A stretch of 64,000 nucleotides of DNA, taken from Diplodia intermedia. Taxonomy: Eukaryota; Ascomycota; Dothideomycetes; Botryosphaeriales; Botryosphaeriaceae. The notes under the pieces are model-generated. The model ran no database searches. It worked only from the letters and a program-made list of their open reading frames with translations, and was not told where the DNA came from. Shown in pieces: positions 31,916-45,082 of this stretch (position 1 is the stretch's first letter; the number at the start of each line of letters is the position of its first letter). The translations under genes were made by a program, and so were the position numbers. The DNA lies in assembly GCA_021495925.1 (NCBI GenBank), contig JAKEKT010000001.1, positions 434,001 through 498,000 on the forward strand, given 5' to 3'.

Positions 31916-33392
31916 GGACCAGATGCTGTATTCGTCTGATTGTTGAAAAGATTTTGAGAGGGTGTCTCTATGTACCAGGACACAGACTAGTACTCAATTC
32001 TCTGGAGCAAATCATCCAGCACTCCTTCGAGACATCCGACAACCACTCGACTAACCGCTTAATCAGAGTTTTCTTGCCTGTCCTCTGCTCTACCGAGTCC
32101 ATTGCTCAACCTCCATAAGCTTAAACGACCGGGAGCCGGTAGGTGGTTGCTGATAGGAAAGCGGCCAGTGCTTCCGATGTCACTATCAAGGCGCTGGACC
32201 CCACGTTCTACTGTCGTTCGTGGCTGCATTACAAGATCCATCAACAGGCCGGAAGCTCGCATGAATTGTAAGCAAAGCTGTTGCAGGGTGAAACTGGTTT
32301 CAACGGCTTGCACTGGCCGCTTCGCTTCGCAAGCCCTGCACCACGAGAACCGTCTTTTGGTATTCCCACGCCCACTTCAACCCGTATCGCTCGCCGTGAA
32401 GGACGAAGGGAGAGATCCCACCCTCCGGGCTGACTCTTGGACATGTCCGGGCTTCTCGCGCAGGCATGTGGGCGTGGCAGTCGACGGCGCGAATTACCCT
32501 TCCTCCCAAAAACAAAACAGAATGGATAAAACAGAAAACAACGCCTTCGGCGAGCAAGTCCATGCCTCAGTGTCGCCAGAAGCGGCCTCAGACCCGCACC
32601 CGCGTTTCTGGAGGCGGCGGCGAGAGCGGCAAGGGCAACAGGAAGGGCCTGGACACGCATCGACTGTAGGTGTGGTGCGGTGGGGATTGGAACATTGTGT
32701 CCGCATAGCCTCTGCTCGTGCAGATGTCGAAGTTGTATTGACTGTGATATGTATAAGCTTACATGTGAGAGACCCAAATATTGATGGGGACCCAGCAGAC
32801 ATTACTTGATTTATTACATATGATGGTCCCCGATGAAGTGAGTCGATACGCAAAAACGCTTAAGAAGCACTCTACGCGCCCTATCAATTCTCGTTTTTAT
32901 CGGTGCAATGAATGAACAAACTAATTCATTCTTCAGCTCCACCTCTGATTACGATGGTCGCTATATACCGGTGAAAAATATACACGAAAGGAGGGTCATC
33001 GGGGCCATGATTCCCCCGTCCTACGCCCTCTCCAGTCATTACAGCTACTCTCTGTGCCAAATAGATGACGCCCACAAAAATGTGTGGGCGTGTCTCGCTC
33101 ATGCCAATCAATGAAGCCGTCCTTCCAATAATGCACAACAATAGAAAATGACAGAATGCATCCCCGAATCTTGGGGGAATGTTCGGTGGTATCATGCTCT
33201 TCGTACCGACTATCCCTCTCGGACCGTGCAACGACCGAGTGGGATTGGAAAATAAAAAAACCGAGGACCAGAAACTGAGGGAGGTCGACCGGAGAGGATG
33301 TTGCCGCCATGATCGTCCTGATTTAAGCCAATATGGCTAGATAGGCAACTCCCGGCGGCGATCTTTGATCAGCTCAAGCCACTGATCGACAA
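31916..33392. other. 1.5-kb gene-free stretch
   Basis: Upstream of the tRNA and 3' flank of the CRH gene. Only short frames without protein character. Confidence 0.5.
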
Positions 33393-34927
33393 TTACAACA
33401 TCAGCAGACTGGCAAACGCAGCGACAAATGCAATCATGCTGGCACCAACGCCCTGGAGGCCCGCTGGTGCCTCACTGCTGCTGCCGGAGTCGTCGTTGCC
33501 CTGGCTAAAGGACTGAGAGCCAGAAGAGCTCGACGAGCCAGAACTGTCGCTGCTGTCGCTGCTGGAGGAGCCAGAGCTGCTGTCTGAGCTGTCTGAGCCG
33601 TCGGAGCTCTGAACGGTGCCGGAGTCACCGCGGTTGCCACCGCCGCTCATGCCGGGGACGGACTCGGGCGCGGCTGCCGTGCTGGAAGAGGAAGAGGCGG
33701 AGCTGGTCTTGGAAGAGCTGCCAGAGGAGGATGACGAAGCCTTGCCCTTGTCAGGATCCTCACCGGTGGCCGACAGAGAGCCGAGGATGACCTGCTTGTC
33801 AGAGATGACGACGGTGTCGTTGGTCCCGGCTTTGTCGTCGTACGTGTAGGTCTTGGAGCCCGACTTGGTCACGCCGGACGGCGGGTCGTAGCACTCGACG
33901 TCGATGGACGAGAAATGAGCATAGTAATAGCCGTTCTGCATGTACTGACTGTTCCAATCAACGAGACCGCCAGCCCACTCAATGGTACCCTCGCCGTTGG
34001 AAGGAAGGCCAGCAGGCCAGAGTGAGAGCATGACACGAGAAGGAGTCTGCGGGTAGTCGAAGCGATTGGAGGTGGCATTCCAGGTGTCCTTGCGGCTGAG
34101 AGTGCGCATCGTCTTGCCGTCAATGGACCAGGTCAGGGAGTCGGGCTGCCAGTCAATGACATATTCGTGCTCCTGGTTGGCAGTGTCGCTGGACATGTCC
34201 AGGTGCTCGCCGTTGTCATCTGCAAACTGGTCAGCAACCCGGCACGGTCATAAACGCGCAGAGGCTCGTACAGTTCGTCACTCCTTGACTGTAAAAATTG
34301 CTCTGGGCGTGGTCAATGTCGGTGCCGATGAATTCAAAGTCGATCTCGTCCTTGACGTCGCTCATCATGATGAAGGCAGTGACAACGCCCTTGCCCTGGG
34401 AGGTGGACAGCTTGGCGGTGATCTTGCCGTACCACACGTAGTGGGTGCTCGCCAGCAGCGTGCCAACCGTGTCCTGGGCCATGGTGAGCAGGACGCCGCC
34501 CTCGTACTCGAGCGGCTTGCCGGTCGAGACCCAGTTGGCCTTGGAGGCATCGCCCAGGTACTTGGCGATGTCGGTGACGCCGCTGAGCCCGTCGATCTTG
34601 AACTTGTCCGAATCGCACACGGGAGCGGGCACGCACGAGTCGAGCTGGTGCGAGAACAGCGGGTCGCAGCCGCCGAGGCAGTATGCGCCGACGCCGCACT
34701 GGCCGTACTCTGCATCGCGGCCATGTTAGCGGGAGTGGGTAGGTTGGTGTAGCGTAGCATGCATGCAGGCACGCTGAAACGGGGGGTGACGTACGGGAGC
34801 AGCACGGGGCGCTGGCCGGGCACGGGTTGTTGGGCCCGCAGGTCGGGATGTCGGCGCGGACGTAGGGGACGGCGGAGAGCAGAGTGATAGCTGCCAACGC
34901 AGCAGCGGACGCGAGCGAGCGGCCCAT
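33393..34927 (-). CDS. CRH-family cell-wall transglycosylase (GH16, GPI-anchored)
   Basis: Exons 34927-34795, 34709-34272 and 34219-33393 (465 aa). Signal peptide (SAAALAAITLLSAVPYVRA), then a short chitin-binding-like Cys cluster (CGPNNPC, APCCSQYGQCGVGAYCLGGC) completed by the first splice. The GH16 core carries DEIDFEF at 165-171, with Glu166 as nucleophile and Glu170 as acid/base. A ~130-residue Ser/Asp-rich tail (mostly Ser repeats from ~340) and a final hydrophobic segment (VGASMIAFVAAFASLLML) indicate a GPI anchor. CRH enzymes link chitin to beta-1,6- or beta-1,3-glucan in the wall. A Crh1/Utr2-type role is very likely; the exact orthologue is undecided. Confidence 0.94.
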
Positions 34928-36084
34928 GGCGACGGCGGGTAACTACACGCACGATACGTGTGCGCGGGCGGACCGAATGGGACGATGTTGGTCGCACCGG
35001 GTGGGAGTGGGTGCGGGTGCGACGGCAGGTTCCTTTGACGGCGGGCTGCAGGCGACGTGCAGCTTCACGCGGGAGGCAGCGAGCGTTGAGAGCGAGCGCA
35101 GGGCAGGCGCGACAGCGAGTGTATCGAAGCAACGAAGGATGGGGAGACGAGAGACGGAGAGCAGGCCGCGCGGCCGCAGGGGGCGCGGCGGCAAGAAAAG
35201 AGCAGCATGGGTGTTCAGAGCCGCGGGCGCGATGCCGATTCGAGCCTGTGGAGGAATGGAGGCAATTAAGGTTGGCCGACGGCGATCGCCCATGCGGAGG
35301 ATTCGCCCTCAGCCTTTGCCCGTCCGAGCCCGCCCTAGGCCGCGACAGGCAAGGAGCCCGGCCAACACGAGCGCTGCGAAGCCCTGCAGCGCGACGATAC
35401 GGCCACAATCGACGCAAAAATAGCCCGCCAGACCTATACGGCCGTGGCCGCGGCCTGACCGCCGTCCGACGTGCCGACCCAAAGTGCCAGCGCGCCTGAC
35501 GGGCGCAGGGCTGCGTTTTGTTGGCCCTGGACCCTGTGCCGGCCGCGATTCATGCGCTCGCCAGTCCAGGCAGCCGCGTGACCCTGCCTCGCCTCGCTCA
35601 CGCCTGCCTCGTTCTCCGACCTTACAGAGCTTTCTTTGTTGTCTTCATTTGCGCGTGCTCAGGATCGGAACTGGCGATTTATGCTTATCTGCTAAGCTCG
35701 CCCTTGCCTGCCCTGCAGCAAGTCATTGCTTGGGCATCCGTGCGCTCGTACTAATGTCGTGCAGAAGAAGCTTACTCCCATCGCCCCGCTGTCCCGGTAA
35801 TAATTGGCTTGCAGCAATGACACCCTCCCGCAGAAAAAAGAAAAGGATGAAGAAGAAAAAGAACCCCCCCAAGCAAAAGAAGAGCCGCATCCTGCGCGTC
35901 ATCCTTCCCGTGCCGCCTCTGAAACAGAACGAATAAAGTGCAACCGCATTTCAGAACGGGCATCATCCATGCCATCTCGCACGCCCCCATGTCCATGCTA
36001 TACAAATCCGAAAATGCCACCACCGAATCAATAGGTATCGTGCTGTGCTGCAAAAAAACTTCTAGAAACCACCGTCCGCGACCC
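34928..36084. other. Intergenic
   Basis: GC-rich promoter of the CRH gene and 3' flank of the large Cys/His-module gene. No convincing gene. Confidence 0.5.
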
Positions 36085-39000
36085 TTATGCCACTTGCGCC
36101 CGCATGTTCTCGTGGAAGTCAGGCTGGCACTTCGGGCAGAGCAATGGATAATGCGGCAGCGCTTCAAAGGCGCCGACCATGTTGATGTTGCCGCAGGGCT
36201 TGAGGCTCGAGCACTCGCTGGCTTCGTCTCCGGAAACCGGCCGAAAAATGCTCGGATACTTCTCGCGCGCGTTGGCCGTCGATCGAAGGTAATCGTACAC
36301 GGCACCATGCGTCAGAGGTCCGCCGTTGGTGCTGGTCCAGCCGTCGTTCCACCATTTCTCTACCGCCTTGTCTCCCTTCGGAATCACGCCGGTTGATATG
36401 CCACTGCCTCCCCGTCCCAAGTACGGTTCCGTCGATGGCTGCCTGGCCGTTTGGGGCATGTGGCCGTACGACGCGTTGGTGATGGTGCGAAGAGCACCGC
36501 CAGATCCCAGGTCCCGCGCCGTGTTTGCAATGCTGCTCCAGCTGCCACCAGCAAGTCCAGCGGGTGTGCCGTATTGGCCCATCGGAGTACCGAAGCGCCC
36601 GGGAACTGTGCCGTAGGAGCTAGAAGCCCCGGCAACGGACCAAGACGGATGTGAGTTGTACGCGCTCACATCCCTGTCTGAGGGGCGGTCCCACGAGTCG
36701 CCTTGCTCCTCAGCAAATCTGCTGGGAGCCCTCTTCTTCTTTCCCCTTTTCCCAGTGGATGATCCGGTTGGCTCAGCGGTAGGAATTTGGCTTGGTAAAG
36801 TTTCACCGGGCGCATAATTGGTAGATTGTGTGGTAACCCACTCTGGCGGCATCTGCGGGCGAACATGAGTCCCACGCTTGGCTGTTGCAGGAAATTGGCT
36901 GCCAAAACGGATACCTCCAGGGACAAACTCTTGGGCCCGCGCATTCAGCCTGCTGGGAGTCGTCGCATTGCTTTTGGATAGATGTGGTGCCTTGGAATTC
37001 TCGCCCGATGCCGCACGCTTATGTGGAGGAACGCTGATTCGCTTAGAAGTCGTAGTCTGAATTGGGTCGCCGGGACCCGCGAATGCACTTCCCTTGATGG
37101 TGCTCGCGTCGAAGCTGTCCCCGCCCTTCAGTGAGTGCAGCGACCACTGCGAGCCGTCTTTGGGCTCGGGGCTACTGCTCTGGTTCTCGTTGAATAGAAA
37201 TTGTGAGTCTGCTGCCATTTCGGCTGTGAAGAGGCTTTCAGAGGCGGGCCGATAAGAACCTTCCTCAGTTGTATGACTGGCCTTAGGGCAGGGTGACATG
37301 CTCTCGAGCTGCTTCCCTTGAGATATACTGATATTGGATATATCTGGACAAGTGATGGCAGCTTCCGGCGACTGTGTATTGTTCCGCTCGGTATCATCCA
37401 TGGTTGAACTCTCCTTGGACTGTACTCTCTCGAATCTTGATTTTGCCGTATAGTAGGACAGTGCTTCGGGGTGTATAGCCGAGGAAACTGTGGGACTTGT
37501 GACCTGGGAGGAAGGCTGAGTATGACCGGATCCTTCTAGTCTGGCCTGCGACAGCACAGTTGGATGTTCGCTGGTCTTGCGAGGCAAGCGCGGAGGATCG
37601 TGCGCGATACCTAAGCCAGGGTTGTTCCGCAAAGTCTCAGGCGCCTCAAAAAAGTGGACATGAGAGCCTGAATGCTTAGCACGCCGGGTTTCTGCCACCA
37701 TGGAGCTAGCTTTTGCGATATTTTCATCTGAATTGGTGATTTCAGACCCGGCAACGTCGACGGTGGCGGATTTACCGTCTTTCTCCTTGGAGATAACGGG
37801 TGTCCTAGCTCCATCTTCTAACTTTGCAATATCATGGAAAAGGTCTGAAACGGCAATGCTCAGCATGGGTGGCGCTGCCGGAGAAGGCGTCCTCGAAATG
37901 TCGGCTGGCGGCTCAGAGGCCGTCTCTGGCACCATGGCCTCATGAGGAACGTCAGGTCGGACCGGAGACGGTTCAGACCCGCTTGTTCTAAATGCGCCGC
38001 TGTGTCCGACTGTAGCCACCAACCTTGGAATGCGCGAAGGAGAACCGGGTGGCAGGAATGCGTGATAAGGCTCTTCTTGCGCAGTGGCGAAGCTTTGACT
38101 CGAGCCACTGGGGAACGGAGATGCAGCTGCAGTTTGGTACTGAGACGTGGATGTGGTATCAGAAGAAGCGGCCTTGGAATGAGTCTTCGAGCCTGCTTTG
38201 CTCGTGGGGAGGGTCTTCGGTACAGCGGGAACGAGCTTGTTTGTGCTTGATGGCCTATCTTTCTGCTCGCGTGCTGCTGCTCGACGGGCCGTGGCTAGTT
38301 CGAAAGGGACAACCTTGGTCGGCGATTTGGGCGTGATTGTTGATCCGTCATGAGCGGCCTTGGATTGCCTTCCAAGGTTCCCGAGTGACTTCTGTTTGAC
38401 CACGACTGGCGTGCTCTTCTCGGAGCCTAGATGCAGTCCACCAGTCCATGCTACGGGTAACTGTCTCCTGGGATTGTCTGGCTGGTGCACGGCATTGGCG
38501 TTGGTAGGCGGCGGCCGTGGCCTCCTGAAGTTGAGCGTCGCACCAGACGCACGGGGTGGCGCCATGCCAGGAATATCAGAAAAGACTAGCGAAAAAGGGT
38601 CAAGTATATCACTCGTAAACGATGACGGGGAGGTTGAGACTGTACCAGCGTCAGATACGGCTGCAGGATCCGATGTGGAACTGCTGTCGGGCCTAAGCAA
38701 ACGCGAATTAGCAAAGAACATTGCGGGCGAGAGAAGAGGACTCACCGATCTGCGCTGACAAGTCTAGCGACGTGTGCCCAAGACGATGTAGACGAAGACC
38801 GGGCTCTGTTGGGGACGGAGGATGAGTGCGGCGCGCTGCCCGGAGAGAGCAGCGGAAATTCAGCGGGCGAGCGAAGATCGATGCTGGCGCCTTCAGTCTC
38901 GGGAAAGCCCTCCTGTGGCTTCCCCGCGCGGATTGTCTGGTCCGAGCCGCTCCTTCCGTGCTCGGTGACGGTCGACAGCGTCGAGCTCCTGCGGCCTCTG

Positions 39001-39587
39001 TCTCTGGCTCTGTATCTGCCCCTGCCAACCCACCTGCTTCTATTCGAGTCCTCATCGCCCCAGTCCTCCGGCGCTGCCTGGAACGGATCGGAACTCTGCA
39101 TGTTGGAAGCATTACTGTCATCGGCTGGTTTGGCCGAGTCGAGGCGTGCGGCAAGACGCTGCGCAGGTGACGAGAAGGTAGCAGACGGCGTCACACAGGC
39201 CGATGGTTGTGCTACAGAACCGGAATTAGCCTCTGCGGCAGTGCGGGCGATTGACGCCCATGTGGTCGGAGGTATTTGTTGCGTCGCTCCAGCCTGTCGG
39301 ACGGGTTGCTGCAGCGGCGTCTCCTGTTCCTTCGCCCGCAGCTCCACGACGCTTGAGCCCGCAGCATGCTTTTCTTGTCCTGCCGTTTGTCCGGAGCCCC
39401 GGGGGGTGGTGCTGTTTGAGTCTGTGGCTTTTGCGCTACGCTCAAGCGTAGGCTCCGCGCTTTCTGCTGCGTCGCGAAGGTGAGGCGCCCTCAGCCCTGC
39501 GCGCTCGTAGGCGTTGTCGCAGAAGCTGACTAAAGTGAATTCAGGATGTTGGCAGCGAGAGTAGTAGATGTAGCGATAGTTGCACAT
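36085..39587 (-). CDS. Large uncharacterised protein with N-terminal Cys/His module and C-terminal Cys motif
   Basis: Exons 39587-38746 and 38692-36085 (1149 aa). I do not recognise a named family. The N terminus reads MCNYRYIYYSRCQHPEF then FC, giving Cys2-x9-Cys12-x-His14 and Cys23, a plausible metal site. The ~1000-residue middle is Ser/Thr/Pro-rich, disordered in character, with many SP and TP sites. The C-terminal ~90 residues look folded (KWWNDGWTSTNGGPLTHGAVYDYLRS). They end with a second Cys set: SLKPCGNINMVGAFEALPHY, then LLCPKCQPDF. The splice between exons is supported by phase and consensus sites (53-bp intron). Such proteins are widespread but unnamed in filamentous ascomycetes. 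No localisation signal is seen. Confidence 0.82.
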
Positions 39588-40215
39588 GGCGGCGTACAGC
39601 GAGGGAGGCGCCGAGGTTGGCGGGTTTGGGTCGCGGTGTGGATGGTGGAGAGAAGAGCTGGGCTGAGTGCCTTCGCCACAACCGCCTTGTAGTCAAATTT
39701 CGGGAACGAGCAAACGGAGAACTGGCCAAGTCTCCAGGCCAACTGCGCTCGGGCGTGATCCGTCACCCTCGTGCTGACGAGTGCCTCGATTTCACTTCGT
39801 CCAGACACACGCCACAACGCCAAGCGTACAAAGACCACGCCTCGGCCAACAGTTCCTTCAACGACAATGAAATATCTACAGAAGAGGCAGAACTGTCCTC
39901 CCGGAGCCCTCTGAAGGGACTGTCCACCGAACAGCCTACTCGTTCTAAATCCTTCGTCTAAAAGCCGGTCCACTGCCTCAGAGAATGGACCGGTGTGCTG
40001 AAGCGTTTGCCAACACATGTCATCGTCTTCTCACGTTAGCTAGATCGCAGGTCAAAAAACTCCCGCCTTGGAGGGTTTCACAAATGACAAAGGCTCGGGG
40101 AAGGTACTCACGCTCACCGCCAATTGTCTCCTCGATGCACATGAACCACAACCGAGAGCATTTGCCGAACAGTCAAGCAATTCCAACCAGTCCAAGGGAC
40201 CAACGTCTCCTTTCC
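39588..40215. other. Intergenic between tandem minus-strand genes
   Basis: Promoter of the large Cys/His-module gene and 3' flank of Nej1. A minus-strand frame overlapping the promoter (39530-40018) has no protein character. Confidence 0.5.
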
Positions 40216-41930
40216 CTAAAACTTTCTCTTCTTCTTCGGTCCCTGTGTCTTCTCCAACTGGCGCTTAAGTTCTTCGCGCTTCCTGTCCGCTCGCTCTTGC
40301 TCCGATGGTGTCGACATAGTCCTTTTTTCTGAAGTCGTCCTGTCCACACTCGCGTTCGGCGACTGCCAACGTTCAGCAGTGCTTTTTTTCACCACTCCAA
40401 CATCATCGGAAGAAACATCCGCAGTTCTGTTTCTACTGTGAACCCCACTGGGGACAGAGGCTGTAGCGGGCGGCGGGGTCGAAGATGCGCTACCATTTGT
40501 ATTGATTGGTTGCTTCTTACCACCAAGTACACCGAGCTTTCCTTTGCGATGAGGCGCTGCTGCGGGTTCCTCCGTACCACTTGATCCAGTATGGATAGCG
40601 GGCTCGGGGTCGGGCACCTTCGCAACCTCTGTACCATCTTCTTCTTCCGTTTCAGATGTAGTCGATTCCTCGTCCGCTACCGTGTTACTGCCCACCGGTT
40701 TTCGATCAGGTGGGTTAGATGTTCTCCCTCCCAGTCTACCGAGCCTTTTCGGATTTGGCGAAAGCACTGAGGGTTGCCGCTTTGGTGATAGGGATGCCGA
40801 AGGGGCGGACAAGGATGCGGGCTTGTGTGCTGCTGACCGTTGGCTGGATGGTGCATCGAGGTCTTCATCATCGGTCGTCTCCTCAGAGTCATGGCTGTGA
40901 GTTGCCTGGTGTAGGGACGTTGCAAGATCCACTTTGGCTAGATTTTGTGACTCTTTGGCTTTCTTCAGCCTGGGAGGAGTATCCTGGCGCTGCTGACAGT
41001 TAGAAGGGACTGAGTACGAGTCTGAGCACAGCGCACCTCGAATTCATCTTCCTCGGCAAGTTCAGTTCCGTCCTTCTTTGAAGCATTACCGCCTCTGCTG
41101 GCAGCGATAAACGTGTCACCAACATCTTCAACGGAGTCGCTAACGGTAGAGGGTAAAGCAGAGACCCAAAGGTCATCTGTATCAATCTCACCATCTACGT
41201 CTTCAGTAGATGCGATAGCCCCGAGAACTCGAGGCAAGCTTGCATCTGGCACCCGGGTGTTCTGTCTTGCGCTGTGGCTCTGTCGCCATTGCTTCGAGTC
41301 AAAAGAGCCAAGGCCTTGGACCTGCCGTGCCGCTTGTTCTCGGGGCGTCAAATGCTTGGAGCCTCTAGCGCCCGTTGCGCCGGGGAAGACACTAGTAACG
41401 TCCGTACCAGAGCCCTCAAGTCTGTCCAACAACTTGGTAATGACGTGGTCTTTGGCACCCAGTCGGGCGATTAGATCGTCAACTTGCTGCATGTGATCAT
41501 GGGCCATGCTTATGAGGGGTGAAATCAAGTGGTGCTGCAGCGATGCAGAAGGCAAACGCTTGCAGTGCACCATCCACTCAAGGTCGCCAAGCGAGCCGGG
41601 CAACGACGCTGTGAGATGAAGACTCAGAGCCTGAGGATCATCTATGTTCTTGGTCAGCTGCCGGCGTGTGCCGGCGCGGCCCTCGATAGCATTCCTAATG
41701 TGATCAAGCAGGAGACGCGTCTGGGCGGCATCTTCAGTCGGGTCAATTGGCGTCTCTTCGAGCAGGGCGCGCTTGAATATGCTCTTCCTGTCCATGTTTT
41801 CCTTCCAGATGTGGCGGAGGTCTGTCAGAAATACAACATAGCTGTTTGATGTGAACTGGGACTTTGCGAACAGCGGAGGGCACGATTGCAGGGCGCCGGT
41901 GGCCTGCAGCGGTTTCCAAACAGCCTCCAT
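40216..41930 (-). CDS. NEJ1: Non-homologous end-joining factor Nej1/XLF
   Basis: Exons 41930-41037 and 40992-40216 (556 aa). Residues 1-~185 match the XLF head and stalk: WKPLQ, SYVVFLTDLRHIWKE, LTASLPGSLGDLEWMVHCKR, then the helical LISPLISMAHDHMQQVDDLI with ITKLLDRLEGSG. The rest is a long charged, low-complexity tail, as in other fungal Nej1 proteins. It ends in a basic patch (GPKKKRKF), which fits the C-terminal Ku-binding and nuclear localisation element of XLF. It stimulates Lif1-Dnl4 ligase at double-strand breaks. It is divergent from Cactin with 235 bp between start codons. Confidence 0.9.
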
Positions 41931-42165
41931 ATGTGATTCTGATGCGGGCAGATGGGTGGTGTTGAGGATGTGGGGTGTAGGGTAGCGCGTCGGTGAGGCA
42001 GCGTTTCAGCGCGAAGGCCCGACTGTGGCCGTGACGTCTGCCTGCGGGAGGCGCGCGCGGCCCACTCGGCAACCCGGGCTCGGTCGCGTCGCCGCAGCTG
42101 CTGCTAAGTACCTAACTACATACTCCAGGCGCGACAAGCAATCCGCACAACGCCCCGCACTCGCC
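41931..42165. promoter_or_regulatory. Bidirectional promoter between NEJ1 and Cactin
   Basis: Only 235 bp separate the two start codons, so both 5' UTRs and both core promoters must overlap or lie within this interval. Confidence 0.6.
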
Positions 42166-43966
42166 ATGGACCCGCAGAACCAGCCCCCGTGGCGTGCCCG
42201 ACCGGCGGGTGGCCCTCACCGGAAGCCAGCGTCAACCATCCCAAGCAAGCGCTCCGCCGACACGCAAGAGGAGGAATGGGTGGCCGGCGAGGATCGCTTC
42301 GTCCTGCAGCAGGCGAAGAAAAAGGCCGCCATCCGTGTCAAGGGCGGCCGTGCAAAGCCCATCGACTGGCTTGCCGTCACTCTCCGCGTCATCGACGGCA
42401 CTCAGGACGTGCTGGACGAGGATGACGATACCGACCTGGACATTGTCGACCCCGAAGGCGTGCTCGAATCCCTGGACGAGAAGCAGATGGAGGAGCTCGA
42501 GAACGACATTGATACCTATCTGACGCTTGAAACCGACAGGAAGAACAAGGAGTTCTGGCAGGTACGTCATAGCCCGACCTCGATACGCGCCCCAGATTGT
42601 TAATCCCACCCAGACCATGAAGGTCATCTGCAAGGACCGCCGCCGGCAGTCCAAATCTTCCGGCCGAGAAGCGCGTGGTGTCAGTTCCGTTGCTGCCGAT
42701 GTCGATCGCCTGCTTGGCCCAAAGTCCCTCGAAGAGCTTGAAGCGCTCGAGAAGCAGATCCGGAGAAAGCTCGATTCGAACGAGCCGATCGACGTTGATT
42801 ACTGGGAACACCTTCTGAAAAGCCTTCTTGTGTGGAAAGCAAAGGCGAAGCTCCGGCGCTTGTCCCAGACCATTATCAACAGCCGGCTGCAAGGGTTGCG
42901 CAAGCAGCAGGAGCAAGAAGCACTTGTGGTGCAGGACAAATTGCGGGGAATCCTGGGGTCGACTTCGACATCGCCGTCTTCTGTGGCTTACACACGAGCG
43001 ATAGATCCGGAGCCATTCTTGAAATTGCGCCCCGAGGACAAGGCGCTCGAGTCTGTCGACGAGAAAGCCTTCCTGGATAAGATTGTGAGTTGATGGAATG
43101 TAATTTCGCATCGTCTCTTGCTGAGCTGACTTGTACAGGCTGAAGATCGTCGCAAGGTCTTGAAGCTTGGATACGTACCCCTCAAACAATCCGGCCCCGA
43201 CAAAGCTGCTCCCACGATACAAACCAAGTCAGCGGACACGGGAAGCGCGCCAGGAGTCTCCAGGTTCGCGACGCGAGACGAGGACTTCTCACACGCTACC
43301 CAAACACTTTACGAACGTGAGGTTGCTCGGGGAGTCAGTGAAAATGAAGAGATCTTCAATGGAGAGGAGGAGGTGATCACGCCGAACAAGTCACGGTGGG
43401 CTGACAAATACCGGCCACGCAAACCACGCTACTTCAACCGTGTCCAGATGGGCTATGAATGGAACAAGTACAACCAGACGCACTACGACCACGACAACCC
43501 TCCGCCCAAGGTTGTTCAGGGCTACAAGTTCAACATCTTCTATCCTGACCTGATCGACAAGACCAAAGCCCCAACGTACCGCATTGAACGGGAAAATGGA
43601 CGGAAGCGCGGCCAGTCATTCGCCCCTGCTGGGGAAGAAGACACTTGCTTGATCCGCTTCATTGCCGGTCCGCCGTACGAAGACATTGCATTTCGAATCG
43701 TCGACAAGGAGTGGGACTACAGCGCTAAACGGGAACGAGGGTTCAGGAGCAGTTTCGACAAGGTAAGGCATTCTGCGGAGTGGGGCGTCGCTCCGTTTTT
43801 AGTGACGGCGATGTTGTGTGCAGTAATACTGATAGGGCGGACAGGGAATCCTGCAGCTCCACTTTCAGTTCAAGAAGGTATGCCGCCATCGCCCGCTTGT
43901 GCCAGGCTGCCGTGCAAATCATTGGTGCGGTCTGCTAAAATGTCTTAGATCTACTACCGTAAATGA
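42166..43966 (+). CDS. Cactin, splicing-associated protein
   Basis: Exons 42166-42561, 42614-43084, 43139-43762, 43845-43877 and 43949-43966 (513 aa). Two tiny terminal exons (33 and 18 nt) complete the highly conserved C terminus: RGFRSSFDKGILQLHFQFKK then IYYRK. Reading through the introns instead gives a non-homologous tail. The central region (IDWLAVTLRVIDG, DLDIVDPEGVLESL) and the C-terminal WADKYRPRKPRYFNRVQMGY, YKFNIFYPDLIDKT and CLIRFIAGPPYEDIAFRIV are hallmark Cactin blocks. It acts in the nucleus in pre-mRNA splicing complexes. The N-terminal Arg/Ser-rich region of animal Cactin is reduced here. Confidence 0.95.
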
Positions 43967-45082
43967 GCGTAATGGCCCGCTTCCCATTCCAGTCGGTTGG
44001 AGGCGGCGTGCTCAGCCAGTCATGTCAACGGCACTACAGCGTACGGGTAGGAGCCGTGCAAGGCCGGGTGCGACAGCGGATAGTGACCGAAACATGGAGA
44101 TATTCCCGGGTTCGGAGAGGCGTCTGGTCAGGATGTTCGACAATTCCTCGCCTTTGGTAACTGCTGCTGCGATGCAGCCTGACAATGCATGGGCTTCCAG
44201 ATCCAATAGGTGCGTGCATAACTTGACGTTGGGTGTCACATGGCTATTGCAGTTCCCTGCATTCGCTTGGCCAGTAAGATGGCCAGCTTCTGCGGATGGT
44301 AAAGGGTCTGACAAAGCAGAAAGCCAAGGTTTGGCCCATGCGTGTGAACTAGGGACGCAATCTTGCAGGCACTGCGTGATCAGTCGCCTGTCGTCGTGGC
44401 ACGGGAGAATCTGTCAAACCCGGACTACAAGCGCTTGTGGTGAATGGCAACCTCCCAGCAAGCCCAAACACAACATGGCCAGTGAGGGCGGGGTGTAACG
44501 CGCGGAAGCCAGAGGTCAGCGCCGGCGGGCATGTCGACGTCGCAGGGGCCGGCATGCTTTGTACGACTGGGACGGACCGAAAGCTTCTAGAAAAGCCGGA
44601 CGGCGAGTAATGCCATGGTTGGCTGCGTGTATACGTTGGCCATTTGAGGATGCGCCGCAGCGACGGTCGACTGCACGTTGCCGCAGGGTGTGTACTCCCG
44701 TCGCCAACTCCAGCAGACTGGGCCAATGGGCTCGCCGGTCCGGCTGGCGAGGCTGCCTGGCGCAGGTCCCGCTGCCTGGCTGAACGGGCTCAACAAAGCT
44801 TTGCGGGTGCGAGACTCAGACTGCATGTTGTTTGTGCGGTGCTGCAGAAATGGCCTTGTGCGCTGGCGGCCGCCGGGTGATGGCATCGCCTGGAAGCTGC
44901 CTGGCGCTGGACGCTGCCCTGGTCCCCAGTAGAAAGGTCCCACTGGTCGCTATGTCCTTGCGGGCTTCTGGAATTCTTCCTCCGATCGCCCGCAGCCTGC
45001 CCACCCTCCACAACAGGCCTAGCATCGCGCCTGTGCAGACGCTGCGCCTCCTCCAACCCAGTCACAGTGTATCACGACAACG
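43967..45082. other. Intergenic
   Basis: 3' flank of Cactin and 5' region of the forkhead gene. Only short, mutually overlapping frames without homology. Confidence 0.5.

Noticed and set aside
39530..40018. 162-codon minus-strand frame before the large Cys/His-module gene
   Set aside because: It overlaps that gene's start and 5' flank in another frame and shows no conserved features.
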